From Piper betle (taxonomy: Eukaryota > Streptophyta > Magnoliopsida > Piperales > Piperaceae), in NCBI GenBank assembly GCA_033002965.1, contig JAURVB010007300.1:61127-125126 (forward strand): a stretch of 64,000 bases of DNA. Reading direction: 5' to 3'. Numbering within the stretch: the stretch's first letter is position 1; the number at the start of each line of letters is the position of its first letter. A program made the translations under genes and the position numbers. The notes below the pieces were generated by a model. That model was not told where the DNA came from and did not search any database. It was given only the letters and a program-made list of their open reading frames with translations. Positions 10,133 through 22,380 of the stretch are shown piece after piece.

Positions 10133-13107
10133 TGTAACACCCCAAATCCGGTCCACGCTCATGAACCGAACCGGCATGTTACAGGCCCCGGTTAGGTCCG
10201 CTAACCCGAACCTAACTCATGCGGATCCAATCTCGGCGTCTTAAGATGAAGATACGATCCATCATGAATGAATAAATGTGCAAAATCCTAACATGGTACT
10301 ACATGAATGACATGCAAATTAAATTTCACGCCATCACAATCACGAGAAAAATCGATGAAAATTCTAAAGTAAAACTGACAGAGTCTCCCCTAAAAGTGCA
10401 ATTAGGGTCTACCCTGTCAAAACAATACATACCAATATATATACATATATCAACAATTTTAATCACACATAATTTAATATACTGTATATTCATCATAGGA
10501 CTTGGGCCACACTTCTGCTGCGCTCTCTGATCACATCTCACCTCTTATCATCATGTCTTAGCATCATCTCATTTCATTTAATCATATCCTATCATGCCTC
10601 AAACATTTAATCATAGCATTCACAAAATAATAACATAATAATACAATATTAAACATTCAGAAATCTAACATGTGTGTGCACAAGACCTCATTGCTCCTCC
10701 GTCCAAGCTGGCTCATCCATCTCGTGCTTATCACCTACATATATATAAGAAAAACGTCAGTAACAAGCGTTACTGGTCCGGAAAATAAAATAACTATAAC
10801 AAACTGGCTATGAGAGCAAACTCTCATCTGAAAGAAAACATATACTTCCTCAAGAACACTCTGAAGGGCACTACTGAGGAGCCACTGGGCTGCAGACCCG
10901 GTAGCATCCCGAACTTACTGCTGCTGGTACTGTGCTACTCTCAGCACTTCTTTTTCAGTACTTCTCGTGAAACTTTATCCTAAGCCCTCTCCTTACCTCC
11001 ATATTTCTCCTGGCCTTGAGCACGAAGGCCGAGTACTCTCAGGCAGTCGCCTTTAGTACCCTTTGAACCACAAGTCCGGACATGCGCTGTACTAAACAGT
11101 ACCCGTAAACCTCCACGTTCTCCGGGTGTGAGGAACTCAAACGCGGAGTTGTCAGGATCCCTCGGGAATGGAACAGTCCGCTGGCACTAATCCAGAGCCC
11201 GCTTTGACTGTCACGGCATCCTCTGCATGGTACGTGCAGTCGGTTTCTCCATCTCTCGTCTCACTGAAAACTCGATAAAACTATATATATAGGCCTGGGA
11301 AGGGATTCATATAATAGGCCCGAAGGCAACTTGTGGTGGATCTTGTTTTCGAAATCATCCTCGAGGGATCTCATCCTCGAGGGGTTATTAATCCGGAAAA
11401 TATTCGGTTAAATGACCCGAGTTAAGTGGGATCCAATAAAACACCACTTAACCCGTCCTGCAAATAATAACATAAACATACAATAGAAAAGCGTAAAACA
11501 AGACGAGTCCTAAACGGACCTGGTAGAAGCTCCAAGCGTGTCATCGCGCCTAGGCGGCGAGCTCCTATTCCGTACCTACACATCAAAACTAAATACTAAC
11601 GCCCGCTAACTAAATGATGCATCAAACTCAACACAATTAAACACAGAATCATCATCAAAATAACCATCAAATAATTATAAGAATAAATAATCCTAACTCA
11701 ACTACTCATACCATATCTTATTCTGTTCTTCTAAGTTGCATCGTACTAGATTAACATGTTCATACACAATTCATCTCATTAGATCACTTCATTCACTAAT
11801 AATCTCATCATGCACATCTTTACTTTATTCATGGTCAAGACATTAATCATGATAATTAATTAACCCTAGCATGCTATGCTAACAATTATCATCAATTTTA
11901 AATAAATCAATCGGAGGTAATTATACCTCACGTCGTCGGCAATCGGCGACGGCTAGGGTTCCGTCGCGCGTCTCGGAGCTCAAATTCGGCGCTCATCGGC
12001 GTCCGAAGCTCGATCGGGCTCCACTGGGTGAGCCCCGCGGAAGATCCGGTGAATTCCGGCGAATTCCAGAAATTCCGATTTTCCGGCGGTTTTCCGGCAG
12101 CTTCCGGCGGTTTTCCGGCGACTTCCGGTGGTTTTCCGGCGACAATCGCCGGCGGCGTCTACTAGCTGGATAGGGGTCATATAGGGTACCATTGGAACCG
12201 GCTCGGCGAGCCCGACACATCCACGACATCCACATGGTCGGCCGAGGCGGTGGCTCGCCGGAAAAAGGCTAAAACAGAGCCGGCGGCGATGGGTGGCTCG
12301 ATCCGGCCGGCCACGGTGGCGACGGCCTCCGTTCCAGTCGGTGAAGGCAGCTGAGGGGTCGAGGACGTCGAGCCGACCACCTGATCGTGGTGGCGACGGT
12401 CGGCGGCGGCGCGATCGGCGACGCGACCAAAACCTTGCCGCGGCGCTACGCACGGCGATTCCGGCGTCACGGCGGCCCGATTGGGGCCGGACTTGGTCGG
12501 GGCAGCATGGCGACGGCGTCGCCGAGCTGGGCGGCGTCGGTCGACGGCCGGGCGGCGCCGACAGCGGCGGCGGTGGCGCGCGAACGGGGGCGGCGCGGCA
12601 CGAGGGTTTGGGCGTGGGGGAGAAAACGTCGGGGGTGTGTGTGGTGGCAAACTCGTAAATAATACTTGACTCGTCTCCGGCTCGAGTCAAGTATCATAAC
12701 TAACTCGTATTAAATCCTAAAAAATTTCATAAAAATCGGGAAAAATCCCGTAAAATCAAACAACACCAAAAAAATTATAATGACATGCTCTAGAACTATC
12801 AACCCACCCAAACTGCCCGAACGCGTCCTAACGCGGTAAACGGCCTAATATTAATTCTACGATCCACTATATATAAAAGTAATAATAAAAAATGACTGGC
12901 ATACTCTCATATATCTGATAACTCATTCTGTTCTGCTGTATTCATGACGTTATCATCATATATTTGGGTACGCATGACCCTCATAGCTCATACACGAGAC
13001 CGGCGTCGGCTCGGTACACGTGTCCTGAAACTGACTCAACTCGAAAAATAACGGTCGACCCGACCGGTTCTGAATATAAAACCCTAACTCGAATTGTGGG
13101 TTTTACA
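10133..13107 (-). repeat. Right LTR (5' LTR in element sense) of the young element
   Basis: 2975 bp, collinear with 3686-6660 and almost identical, starting TGTAACACCCC and ending GGGTTTTACA. About three substitutions separate the two LTRs, so the insertion is recent. Confidence 0.92.
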
Positions 13108-14208
13108 CGTACCATGCAGAGGATGCCGTGACAGTCAAAGCGGGCTCTGGATTAGTGCCAGCGGACTGTTCCATTCCCGAGGGATCCTGATAACTCCGCG
13201 TTTGAGTTCCTCACACCCGGAGAACGTGGAGGTTTACGGGTACTGTTTAGTATAGCGCATGTCCGGACTTGTGGTTCAAAGGGTACTAAAGGCGACTGCC
13301 TGAGAGTACTCGGCCTTCGTGCTCAAGGCGAGGAGAAATATGGAGGTAAGGAGAGGGCTTAGGATAAAGTTTCACGAGAAGTACTGAAAAAGAAGTGCCG
13401 AGAGCGGCATAGTACCAGCAGCAGTAAGTTCGGGATGCTACCGGGTCTGCAGCCCAGTGGCTCCTCAGTAGTGCCCTTCAGAGTGTTCTTGAGGAAGTAT
13501 ATGATTTTCTTTCATATGAGAGTTTGCTCTCATAGCCAGCTTGTTATAGTTATTTTATTTTCCGGACCAGTAACACTTGTTACTGACGTGTTTTTATACT
13601 ATATGTAGGTAATAATCACGAGTTGGAGGAGCCAGCTTGGACGGAGGAGCAATGAGGTCTTGTACACACACATGTTAGATTTCTGAATGTTTAATATTGT
13701 ATTATTATGTTATTATATTGTGAATGACATGAGTAAATGTTTGAGCATGATGATATGATGTGAATGAAATGGTAAGACACGATAATAGAATGCAAAATAT
13801 GATCAGAGTTAAGCAGCAGAAGCGTAGTGGGTTGAGACCCGAGCTTCAGAATGAATACGTTATAAATGAGATTTTGTGTGATTGTTAATGCTTGCCGATA
13901 TATTTGTATATATATTATTTTGACAGGGTGGGCCCATAATTGCACTTTTAGGGGAGACCCTGTTAGTTTTACTTTAGAATTTTCATCGATTTTGCTCGTA
14001 ATTGTGATGGTGTGAAATTTAATTTGCATGTCATTCATGTAGTACCATGTTAGGATTTTGTGCATGCATTCATTCATGACGGATCGTATCTTCATCTTAA
14101 GACGCCGAGATTGGATCCGCACGAGTTAGGTTCGCGTTAGCCGACCTAATCGGGGCCTGTAACATGCCGGTTTGGTTCACGAGTGTGAACCGGATTTGGG
14201 GTGTTACA
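13108..14208 (+). mobile_element. Family A solo LTR, second part
   Basis: Continuation of the LTR cut at 3685; 13108-13112 is the second CGTAC target copy. It runs to GGGTGTTACA at 14208, followed by TSD TGTAC. Its sequence is the reverse complement of about 3686-4785 of the young LTR with scattered differences, so this copy is older than the nested element. Confidence 0.85.
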
Positions 14209-14213
14209 TGTAC
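14209..14213. repeat. TSD of the solo LTR (right copy)
   Basis: TGTAC after the LTR end, matching 1805-1809. Confidence 0.85.
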
Positions 14214-15937
14214 TTTCATTATATTTTATCATCATTAATTGATCCAAGATCAATAATGTACTTATCCTAATCATGATAATTATTTCACACCCTATTATCC
14301 AATTCAATCAACACATCATGACACTAATTATCCACCACATCTACATATCCATCTAAGGTCAATTATCATCATTATAAATACAATACTAACATTACCTAAG
14401 TCAATCTTACGTATTTAATGTAACAATTTGTCAACTCATATTCTAGATAAGTATTCCACTTATACCAATTAATGACAATCATGCAATAATTAAATTCAGG
14501 TAGTAACACCAATCCCTCTGTATGTGTTACATTAGAGCTCAAATTCTCAATTTAATCATAAACTAATCAATTAATTGTCGGAAACAATTTGCTAGCACCA
14601 ATCCACATTCAAAACATGCAAACAAGTTCATCAAATAATTACTCACGCATATGAGTCACTCCCACTCTTTTCTATTGCATTTTATCATAACCTATTCATC
14701 CACATTCATCATCATATTCATCATGATCATAATAATCTAATCAATTCATACACCAATATGCCATTCCATCACAATAATAATTACAACACAACTTTTAAAC
14801 CCATCACGCTAATTAATCGCAAACCATGAATTTAATTTTAAATTAGGCATACCTAACTACATGGTGACAACAACGGGTGGCGGCAGGCGGTGACCAACGG
14901 ATCAACTAGGGTTCGACAAGGTCGGTGAGGGTTAACTAGACCCTCGACATGTGTGAAGGCCGGCAAAGGTCGGCGCGTGCCGTCTGGCGACGTCACACAA
15001 TCAGCGGCAACCCAATGTTGCTGGTGGCCGAACATCAAGGGGGAGGAGGGAGATGGTGGTCCCGACGGCACGGCAAGGGGAGAACGGCCTATCCTGGCCG
15101 AGTAGAGGGTCAGCGGCCAACTACTCCGACGGGTTGCCGGAAATGAAGACGGCGACGAGGGCAGCTTGGTGTGGGATAGGGGGCTCGGGAGGAGCTCGAT
15201 TAGGGCTCAGAGTTTGTCGAGGAGAGAATATTGTGGGCGGGGTGGCGATTGGTGGCGTCGTCATGTCGATGACGACGGCTGTGGCGAGGCCGGCGGCGCT
15301 CCAAGAAAACAGAGCAAGGCGTCTTACAGACTAGAGAAAGAAGAATGAGGGGAAAGGAGGTAAAGGGAGGCTGGGGCGGCGGACAGTGGCAGTGTAGCTG
15401 GCGGCGAGGTCGCCGGCTGTGGTGGCGCAGCAAAAGTAGAGGGGGCTGTGGTGTCGGGTATAGGTGATGAAGCTGGGGAGGAGAAGGTAGGGAAGAAGTA
15501 TATACGGGGGTAGTTTTATAATTAAATAAAAATAGAGGGGTAGTTTTATAAAGTAGAGGGGCTCAAGTTAATAATAATACATAAACTTTAAAAAATATAA
15601 AATAAAATATAATAAATTATCATAAAATAAATAATCGAGCCTTACATACTCTAAGCCTAATAATTCACCCAAAATAATAAATAATACATCCTAATATAAT
15701 AAACGACCTAAATCTAATTATAATATCTATTATAAATAATTAAAAAAACTACATAATTTATTATATATTTTGATAAATCATTTTAATATTGCCTTACTTT
15801 GATATTATCATCAAATACTCGAGTGTGCATGACTTTTATAGCTCATAATACACAATCAACCTTAGCATAATTCAAATTGACAACTGAATCGATTGGTTTA
15901 TAAATATAAAATCACGACTCATGTCATGAGGTTTGCA
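14214..15937 (-). mobile_element. Outer, old family A LTR, right part
   Basis: Resumes the LTR interrupted at 1809. It shows the same order of blocks as 5200-6660: AT-rich (14214-14850), GC-rich (14860-15470), AT-rich, then a diverged copy of the last 140 bp (ATTATCATCAAATACTC, GACTTTTATAGCTCATA, ending near GAGGTTTGCA at 15937). Divergence is high. The frames in 14850-15430 are GC-rich LTR sequence rather than genes. Confidence 0.65.
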
Positions 15938-17040
15938 GATAATTTAAAAAAACTAGTTATAAGAGGCTTGAGGTCCAAGTTGCAAGCATATTGTTTCATT
16001 TAAGTCAAGCTTGGATTTGAGAAACTACACCAGAAGTAATTTGTATGTATATTTATATCAACAATAAACATCCAATTATGTAACTAAATACTAAAAAATA
16101 AATAAATAACTAAACTCCAGATAAAGAAATAACTAAACACTAAAAAATACAACACATGAGCACACAAAATAATAATTAAGTAACAAATAAATAAATAAAT
16201 AAAAAATAAAAAATACACTACTAAACGTAGAAAATAATAATAAATAACTAACGTGCATAATAATAAATAAATAAAATAAAGAAAACAAATAACTAAATAT
16301 GAGTAATAATAGGTTAATAATAAATAAATAAATAAATAATAAATAACTTCTAATTATGGATGATAATAAATGCATAAATACACAAATAAATAATATATAT
16401 ATATATATAATATTAAGCTTAATCAATGCAATTATAAGCAAAAGTTTTTAACAAGGCCACCCCCCAAATCCCCGACACAGTGCACATATTATTAATAAAT
16501 GAGTGCCTGGTTGGTGGCATCAACATAAAAAAATGGCCTCCTTTATTCTCAACCTTGACTTTTTAAACAACTTAAAAATCAAAAGACAGGTCATTCTCCA
16601 CCTCTCTTTCTTAATCAATTTTTATTATTTTTGTCAAAGATAGCCAAACCGGATCCCCTCTTGTACACATTAAACTAGAAACATTTTAAGGACACTATTT
16701 TTGTACATGTGAAGAAAACTCGTGTACTTAATTATAAATATTAATATTTTCTCTTGTTTGGAAAACAAAAAACAAATTATATTTATTATTACATACTGTT
16801 TCATTTAACTTAAACAATAAGTAATCATAAATTGATTATTCTTACACAGTATAAATAAATATATTATGTAAATTACTAAATCCGGTTTCTATGACCCTGA
16901 AAAATTTTCCAAAGTATGACAAGATCAAACCATTTTTCTTTTCTACCATTTCTGAAAATAGCTTCAAAACAAAAAAAAAACTTTTTTTTCAATAAGTTGA
17001 AAAAAAATCTATTTTATTATTCAAGGTGAAGATCAACTGC
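15938..17040. other. AT-rich spacer with AATA-type simple repeats
   Basis: Very AT-rich. 16085-16420 is built largely of AAATA/AATA runs and a short (TA)n at 16395-16408, which creates a spurious minus-strand frame of I, Y, L, F. The final part is the upstream region of the TGA gene. No gene seen. Confidence 0.7.
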
Positions 17041-17423
17041 TTACAACCCTATCCCCTGCAACAAGTACAGATGCAGTAAGAAACAGTCCAACCAGCCAAT
17101 CGCCTCTCGCTCAACTTTCCCCACTTCACAAAACCGTCGGCAGCCGGTAAGATTCTCCGGCGGGGCTCTCGGCTCGTTGGTGGGTTTTGGGAGGTGAGTG
17201 TTCCTTGCTCTTTGAATTGCCCCTGTTCTCCGATTTGAGCTGATTGTTGACTGATTTTGATACGTGAGTTTGATTGTTGATGGTGACTTTGATCTCCGAT
17301 TAAGTTGATTTCATGGAGTAGTAGTGTCTTGGTTTCTGATCCGGATGGCGTTAGATTGGAGTGGAGTGGAGGAGGAATTGATGTGGATTGTGGGATTGGG
17401 GAGATGTGTTCGTGTGATTGAAG

Positions 17424-20400
17424 ATGTATAAGAACAATATCCAAGCCGGGATGTGGAGTGAAGCTCTTAAGTCCGACAGCAGCCTCAACACGGCCACTTC
17501 ATCTGTTGTGGAGCCTGACGGGAACACTGACAATAGGGTGAGTTGCTCAAGATGAGTTCTTTTTGGGTCATTTGTGAGAATTGTATAGTACTTGGTTAAA
17601 TTTTTCATTTTTTAAAAAATTGCCTTGCAGTCTGAAGGGGCATCGCGTGGAAACGAAGGATTGGTAACTAATTCTAATGGGGGAGAAATCAAGCTGTCTG
17701 ACAATAAGGTAATTTGGCCTTGTCACTGATATTTTTTTTTTGTTTATTTTTTTATGTGCTTGTAGAGAAGTTGTGGTTCTCTCTATTTTCCTGGAAGATG
17801 GTGGAGGTCTCTTGAATACTAATCTATCAAGTTAGAGGTGTTATGTACTTTTTGTTTTGTTTTGAGAGTAAAATACTGCTTTACGTTATTGACTCAATCT
17901 TCTGATGTTTATTCTCATACAACTATTGTTGTTCTTAGAATATTGCGAGGCTTCAGTAAAATTTATGTGATCCCCCGCCTGTATTATCTTTTATCTCTTC
18001 TAGTAATGCCTTGCTGGATAAGTCTGGACCACAGTTGTGAGCTGGATAAGTCTGGACCACAGTTGTTAGAATTGTTGTGAGTCTTCAGTGGTCTACTCCC
18101 TGTACCTATAAATACTCGAAGGTTGTCAGTTGACTTGTGTATAAGTATGCACGAAGCTTTTTCAGCAATTGGTGTTTCATTTTTTTCTTATTCAACTGGT
18201 TGATTGAAAACATTCATCAATGACTTCCATGAAATCACTTGTATCCCTTGCCTATTCTCCCAGTTGATTTGTCCTTTCTCCTATTTTCTGCACTGTCTCA
18301 TCTTTTTGCTCGGGAGTAGATTTATGGCAATAGTTCAGTTTCTTTTACTTGTTATTCAGACTAACTGCTGCATTTCTAATCCCTTCAGTTGACACCACAG
18401 AAACTGTGCAGTCATTAAGTTGTTCATAATCTCTCTCTCTCTTTTTTCTTTGGGAGAGATCACCATTATGATCTTAATGAGGTGCAGGTCTTTGCATCTG
18501 ACATTGGTTGGGCTTCCCTCTGCGGGAGCCAGATCCCAGCATTTTTATGCTATAAATCCCTCCTGCCGAAGACTAGTGGTATCACATAATTGATTGAGTA
18601 ATTACTTTTTATGTGCAGACCTCTAGGCGTCTTGCTCAAAATCGAGAGGCTGCAAGGAAAAGTCGTTTGAGGAAAAAGGTGGGGCTTCCAAAAACATCAG
18701 GGCATGTTTTCTGTCCTCGCTTAAGAAATTTAGTTCTCCTTCCCACCGAATATGTTATTGCTTTGAAAACTTCGCTAATGTGGATTTCAGTTCATTAGGC
18801 TTATGTACAACAACTGGAGTCTAGTCGTATGAAGCTGACACAACTTGAACAGGAGCTTGAGCGTGCCAGGAAGCAGGTACACTTGATAGATCTTTCAGGG
18901 CCTAGTGACTTGTTTCAGCCTTTTATGATTAAGCCACTAAATCCTATGTTTCAGGGTGTCTTCATTGGTGGAAGTTCCGGAGAGTCTAATTTGTTTGGGT
19001 CATCTGCAGCTGTTAGCTCCGGTATCTTGCATTTTGTGGCAGTATACTGTTTCTCATTCAAGTGGAATTTCTACCAAATTCTTTGTTTTTGGCAAATTAA
19101 TGTATTGAACCTTCTATGTACTTTCAACATTGTTGCAGGAGTTGCTCAGTTTGAAATGGAGTACGGGCATTGGGTAGAAGAGCTAGTAAGACGAAATTCT
19201 GAATTAAGAAATGCTTTGCAGGCTCATGTTACAGATATTGAGCTACGTATACTAGTAGAAGGCTGCTTGAGCCACTATGATGACCTTTTCCGAATGAAAG
19301 CCATTGTTGCAAAATCTGATGTCTTCTACCTCATGTCTGGGATGTGGAGGACGACAGCTGAGCGATTTTTTCTGTGGATTGGTGGATACCGGCCATCTGA
19401 GATGTTAAAGGTAAGGGCACATCCTTTCAAGTCTTGGAGCAAAGTACTTACCTATTGCTTTTTAGAAACACACAGAGCACAAACTAAATAGAACCAAACT
19501 ATCATCCTCAATTTGACTTGAAGCCAAAATTGCTGAGTATTGTCTCGTTGGCCTGATCATACACACACTTAGAGTCAAACTTCTAGATGACCAACAAGCA
19601 TGCCAGTGATAGTTGTTACAAATAATTGACATTTGATCGACAGAAACAACCACTGTCATCTCTGGAAGTGAGATCATGCTAGTCATCAATTCAGAATGCT
19701 ATGTTAATTACCATCTGTTTAACATAATTCACTATTTCATATGAAAAAAAAATACTTAGATCGAAGTCAACAAACTGCTAAAATTCATTGTTTGCATCAA
19801 AACTGCCGTCCTGAATCTGCTGAAATGCTTCCCTCCTTCATATGCTGAGATTGGAGTCAGAAATCTTCTAAGATTTTACCTTTCACAGTGCTAAATAACT
19901 GATGCCCCTGTAATCTTACAGCTAAGCGTACAGCATTGACCACGTGACTGTTCTACTTCAAGCATCTGCGCCATTTAAATTCTTGCTCTTCCTTATCCGC
20001 CTCTTGATTCCCTCCAATTACATTTTGCCCCTTTTATCCTTCCAAATAACGGCCATAGAGAATATCCTCTTCACTCACCATCTTGTCTTTCTCTTCTCTA
20101 TGTTGTATGACATGATCTTATGAAATCTGTAATCATGGTGTATTTTTGGTTTATTTCTTGACACTAACCGCACAACTTTTTCTTGTATATCCCAGGTTTT
20201 GACTCCCCATCTTGATCCATTGACTGAGCAACAACTGTTGTCTGTGAGTGACCTTCAACAATCGTCACAAGAAAACGAAGATGCTCTATCTCAAAGGTTA
20301 GATAAGCTTCTAGGGACGTTAACAGAAACCCTTGTATCTGTTCCTTTAGGTGCATCAGATATAACAAACTGTAGAGGGCAAATGGCAACATCTGCGGAGA

Positions 20401-21006
20401 AGTTAGATGAACTTGTGACCTTTCTGAACCAGGTATGGCTGGGCATGCATCTTGGCTCTGCATTCGTGTCCTAATCATGGAAATGCTTTGACTTATTGTT
20501 TGTGAGTCTCTGACTATAACTCATAAAAGATTCTAGCTGCTTTGAACATGGTGTGTCCAATGTTGACGGCTGAGAGTCTGAGACCTAATGATAAAAGAGC
20601 TTTCTGAAATGCCCTTATGACACTTCATGGCTCAACTCCATAAAATAAGAAACTTTTTCTTGCCAACAAAATCTAGTTCAAAGGCCTTTTGTTCTTACAG
20701 ATCATCGTAGCGTTGATTATTTTACTAAAGATGATAGCTTATGTGAGATGTGAACCTTTCCATTGATTTGATCAGACGAGTGATCGGAACATACTAAAGG
20801 GCTTTTTGGCATCTGACATGTTACTGACTTGTTACACCCATATTGGTAAATAGGCGGATAATCTACGCCAACAGATGCTAAGACAGATGCATCAGATTTT
20901 GACAACACGCCAAGCGGCTAGAGGGCTGCTTGCTTTGGGTGACTACTTTCAACGTCTGCGTGCTCTAAGCTCCCTCTGGGCTGCCCGTCCCAGGGAAACA
21001 GCATAA
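17424..21006 (+). CDS. TGA-class bZIP transcription factor
   Basis: Sequence-specific nuclear regulator of the TGA family, which binds TGACG (as-1) motifs as a dimer and works with NPR1 and CC-type glutaredoxins in salicylate and redox responses. Coding exons are 17424-17537, 17631-17708, 18619-18678, 18799-18876, 18955-19021, 19139-19410, 20196-20432 and 20854-21006; all junctions are GT-AG, phases agree, and the product is 352 residues, normal for the family. The basic region (65-84) carries N72-x7-R80, followed by the leucine zipper (about 85-110). The DOG1 domain starts near FEMEYGHW (137-144). The start has an in-frame stop 9 bp upstream; a 5' UTR intron with a donor at 17194 is likely. 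The GMWSEALKS N-terminus and ARGLLALGDYF end look closer to the TGA1/TGA3 groups than to TGA2. Residues 241 and 247 are Ser where TGA1 has its redox cysteines, as in TGA3. Subgroup assignment is from memory. Confidence 0.95.
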
Positions 21007-22380
21007 TGTTGAATGAATTTTTTAAGCTTAAGCAATATTTATCATTATTTATGGAAACCAAGTTGTAAATATCCTAAACTTGAGCTGGGTTGTTAAGGTA
21101 TGCAGTGATCTAACCTTTGTAAAATGCTGGATGTAATTTTTTTAATCATTTACCACTGTATGAATAATATATGGACATTGTTCTCAAGTTTATTCAGGAT
21201 AAGAGTTACTATTTGTAGCCTGTTTATATCTTCCTACATTTAACTCAACTTGTACTGACGAGGTGCTTTTCAGAAACATGAAGTTGGATAAATGTCGCGT
21301 TGTATATACCTGAATCAAATTATGTCGACGATATGTTGATTCTGTGCATGCCTCGAACAACCTTTTAGGTATTAGATAGAAATATAACAAATATGAAGTA
21401 TATTTGAAGTTAATCTGTAATCGAAAACGAAAAAGAAGAAAATAAAAGCTTTAGCTCCTTTATAAAATGGATTGAATGTCCTTTGTTGTTGCCTTATAAC
21501 ACTTAGTTAACGTATGAGCAACACCAATTCATTGACATGGAAAAAAAGAAAGAAAAAAACCATTAACATGATGATGATCACCCTAAGTGAGTTTTGTCCA
21601 TGATTATACTTATAACACAAGTATTTACCTTACAAATTATGAAGTCAAGATTTACCCGTTGTACATACATCCCAGAGATTGAGTGGCATTTTACCTTTCC
21701 AAGGAAATCATTTCTAGCTTTGTCTTAGCGTGTCTAACCGGCCCAATTTGTCATCATAATTTCCAAAACATACCAAGCTCTAATGGACTGCCGAACTCCT
21801 TTGAGTCCTTTGAGCTCTTAAAAAGTTTTTGAGTGGTCTAAGTCACATTTTTGGGTAAAAGATTGATGTCAAATATCCATATTCTTTACATATTTGACTT
21901 TGATGCCCACGCTCCTGAAACATCACAATAGCAGAATAAAATCATAAACAGGTGAAGAATGTTGTGCATATTTATTTATTTATTTATTCACAATGGCATG
22001 TGAAGGCCTCTCATCTCTCCTCTTGAGAAGAAGGCTCAGTAAAAGCAATGGAATCCAGAATTAGAGGATTTTCAGGGGGTTAATGGCACAGCTGGGGCTC
22101 CTACACTCACAACCGCTCGTGTTACGGCTTCCCCATTAGACCCGGACGATCTTCTCATCTCCCTCCTCATATAGATATACTATATATACCATATATTATC
22201 ATGCATCTATCTTCCATGCACCCTGGACTTGGTCCTGTTGTATATATCAACTTTGGTGACGTGAACAAACTTATCACCTGCTGCTAGCTACATTTATCTT
22301 ATAAGCCGGTCCTTGCACTGATGGGTCTTGTTGTTGCTTCATATTGAATTAGCGAGTGCAGGACGTTGGGTGATTGAAGA
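21007..22380. other. Spacer between TGA and NPH3 genes
   Basis: 3' end of the TGA gene (AATAATAT-rich near 21165), AT-rich sequence with a short TTTA run at 21971-21988, then the probable promoter and leader of the next gene. A TATA-like CTATATATACC lies near 22179. No coding region recognised. Confidence 0.5.

Larger units (their letters stand above)
3686..13107 (-). mobile_element. Young non-autonomous LTR retrotransposon (LARD type)
   Basis: Two 2975-bp LTRs (3686-6660 and 10133-13107) flank a 3472-bp internal region, with a perfect 5-bp TSD. The primer binding site next to the right LTR and the purine tract next to the left LTR show that it is transcribed on the minus strand. The internal region has no gag, protease, RT, RNase H or integrase reading frame; the longest frames are about 60-105 residues and unconvincing. 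Long LTRs with a non-coding interior fit a large retrotransposon derivative mobilised in trans. The LTR ends and PPT context resemble Ty3/gypsy elements, but without pol the superfamily is inference. Confidence 0.88.

Noticed and set aside
14853..15433. Several GC-rich frames that could be a small gene
   Set aside because: They fall in the GC-rich core of the outer old LTR, aligned with the non-coding core of the young LTRs.
16133..16441. 102-residue minus-strand frame of I, L, Y and F
   Set aside because: Produced by AATA simple repeats; looks like a membrane protein only by composition.
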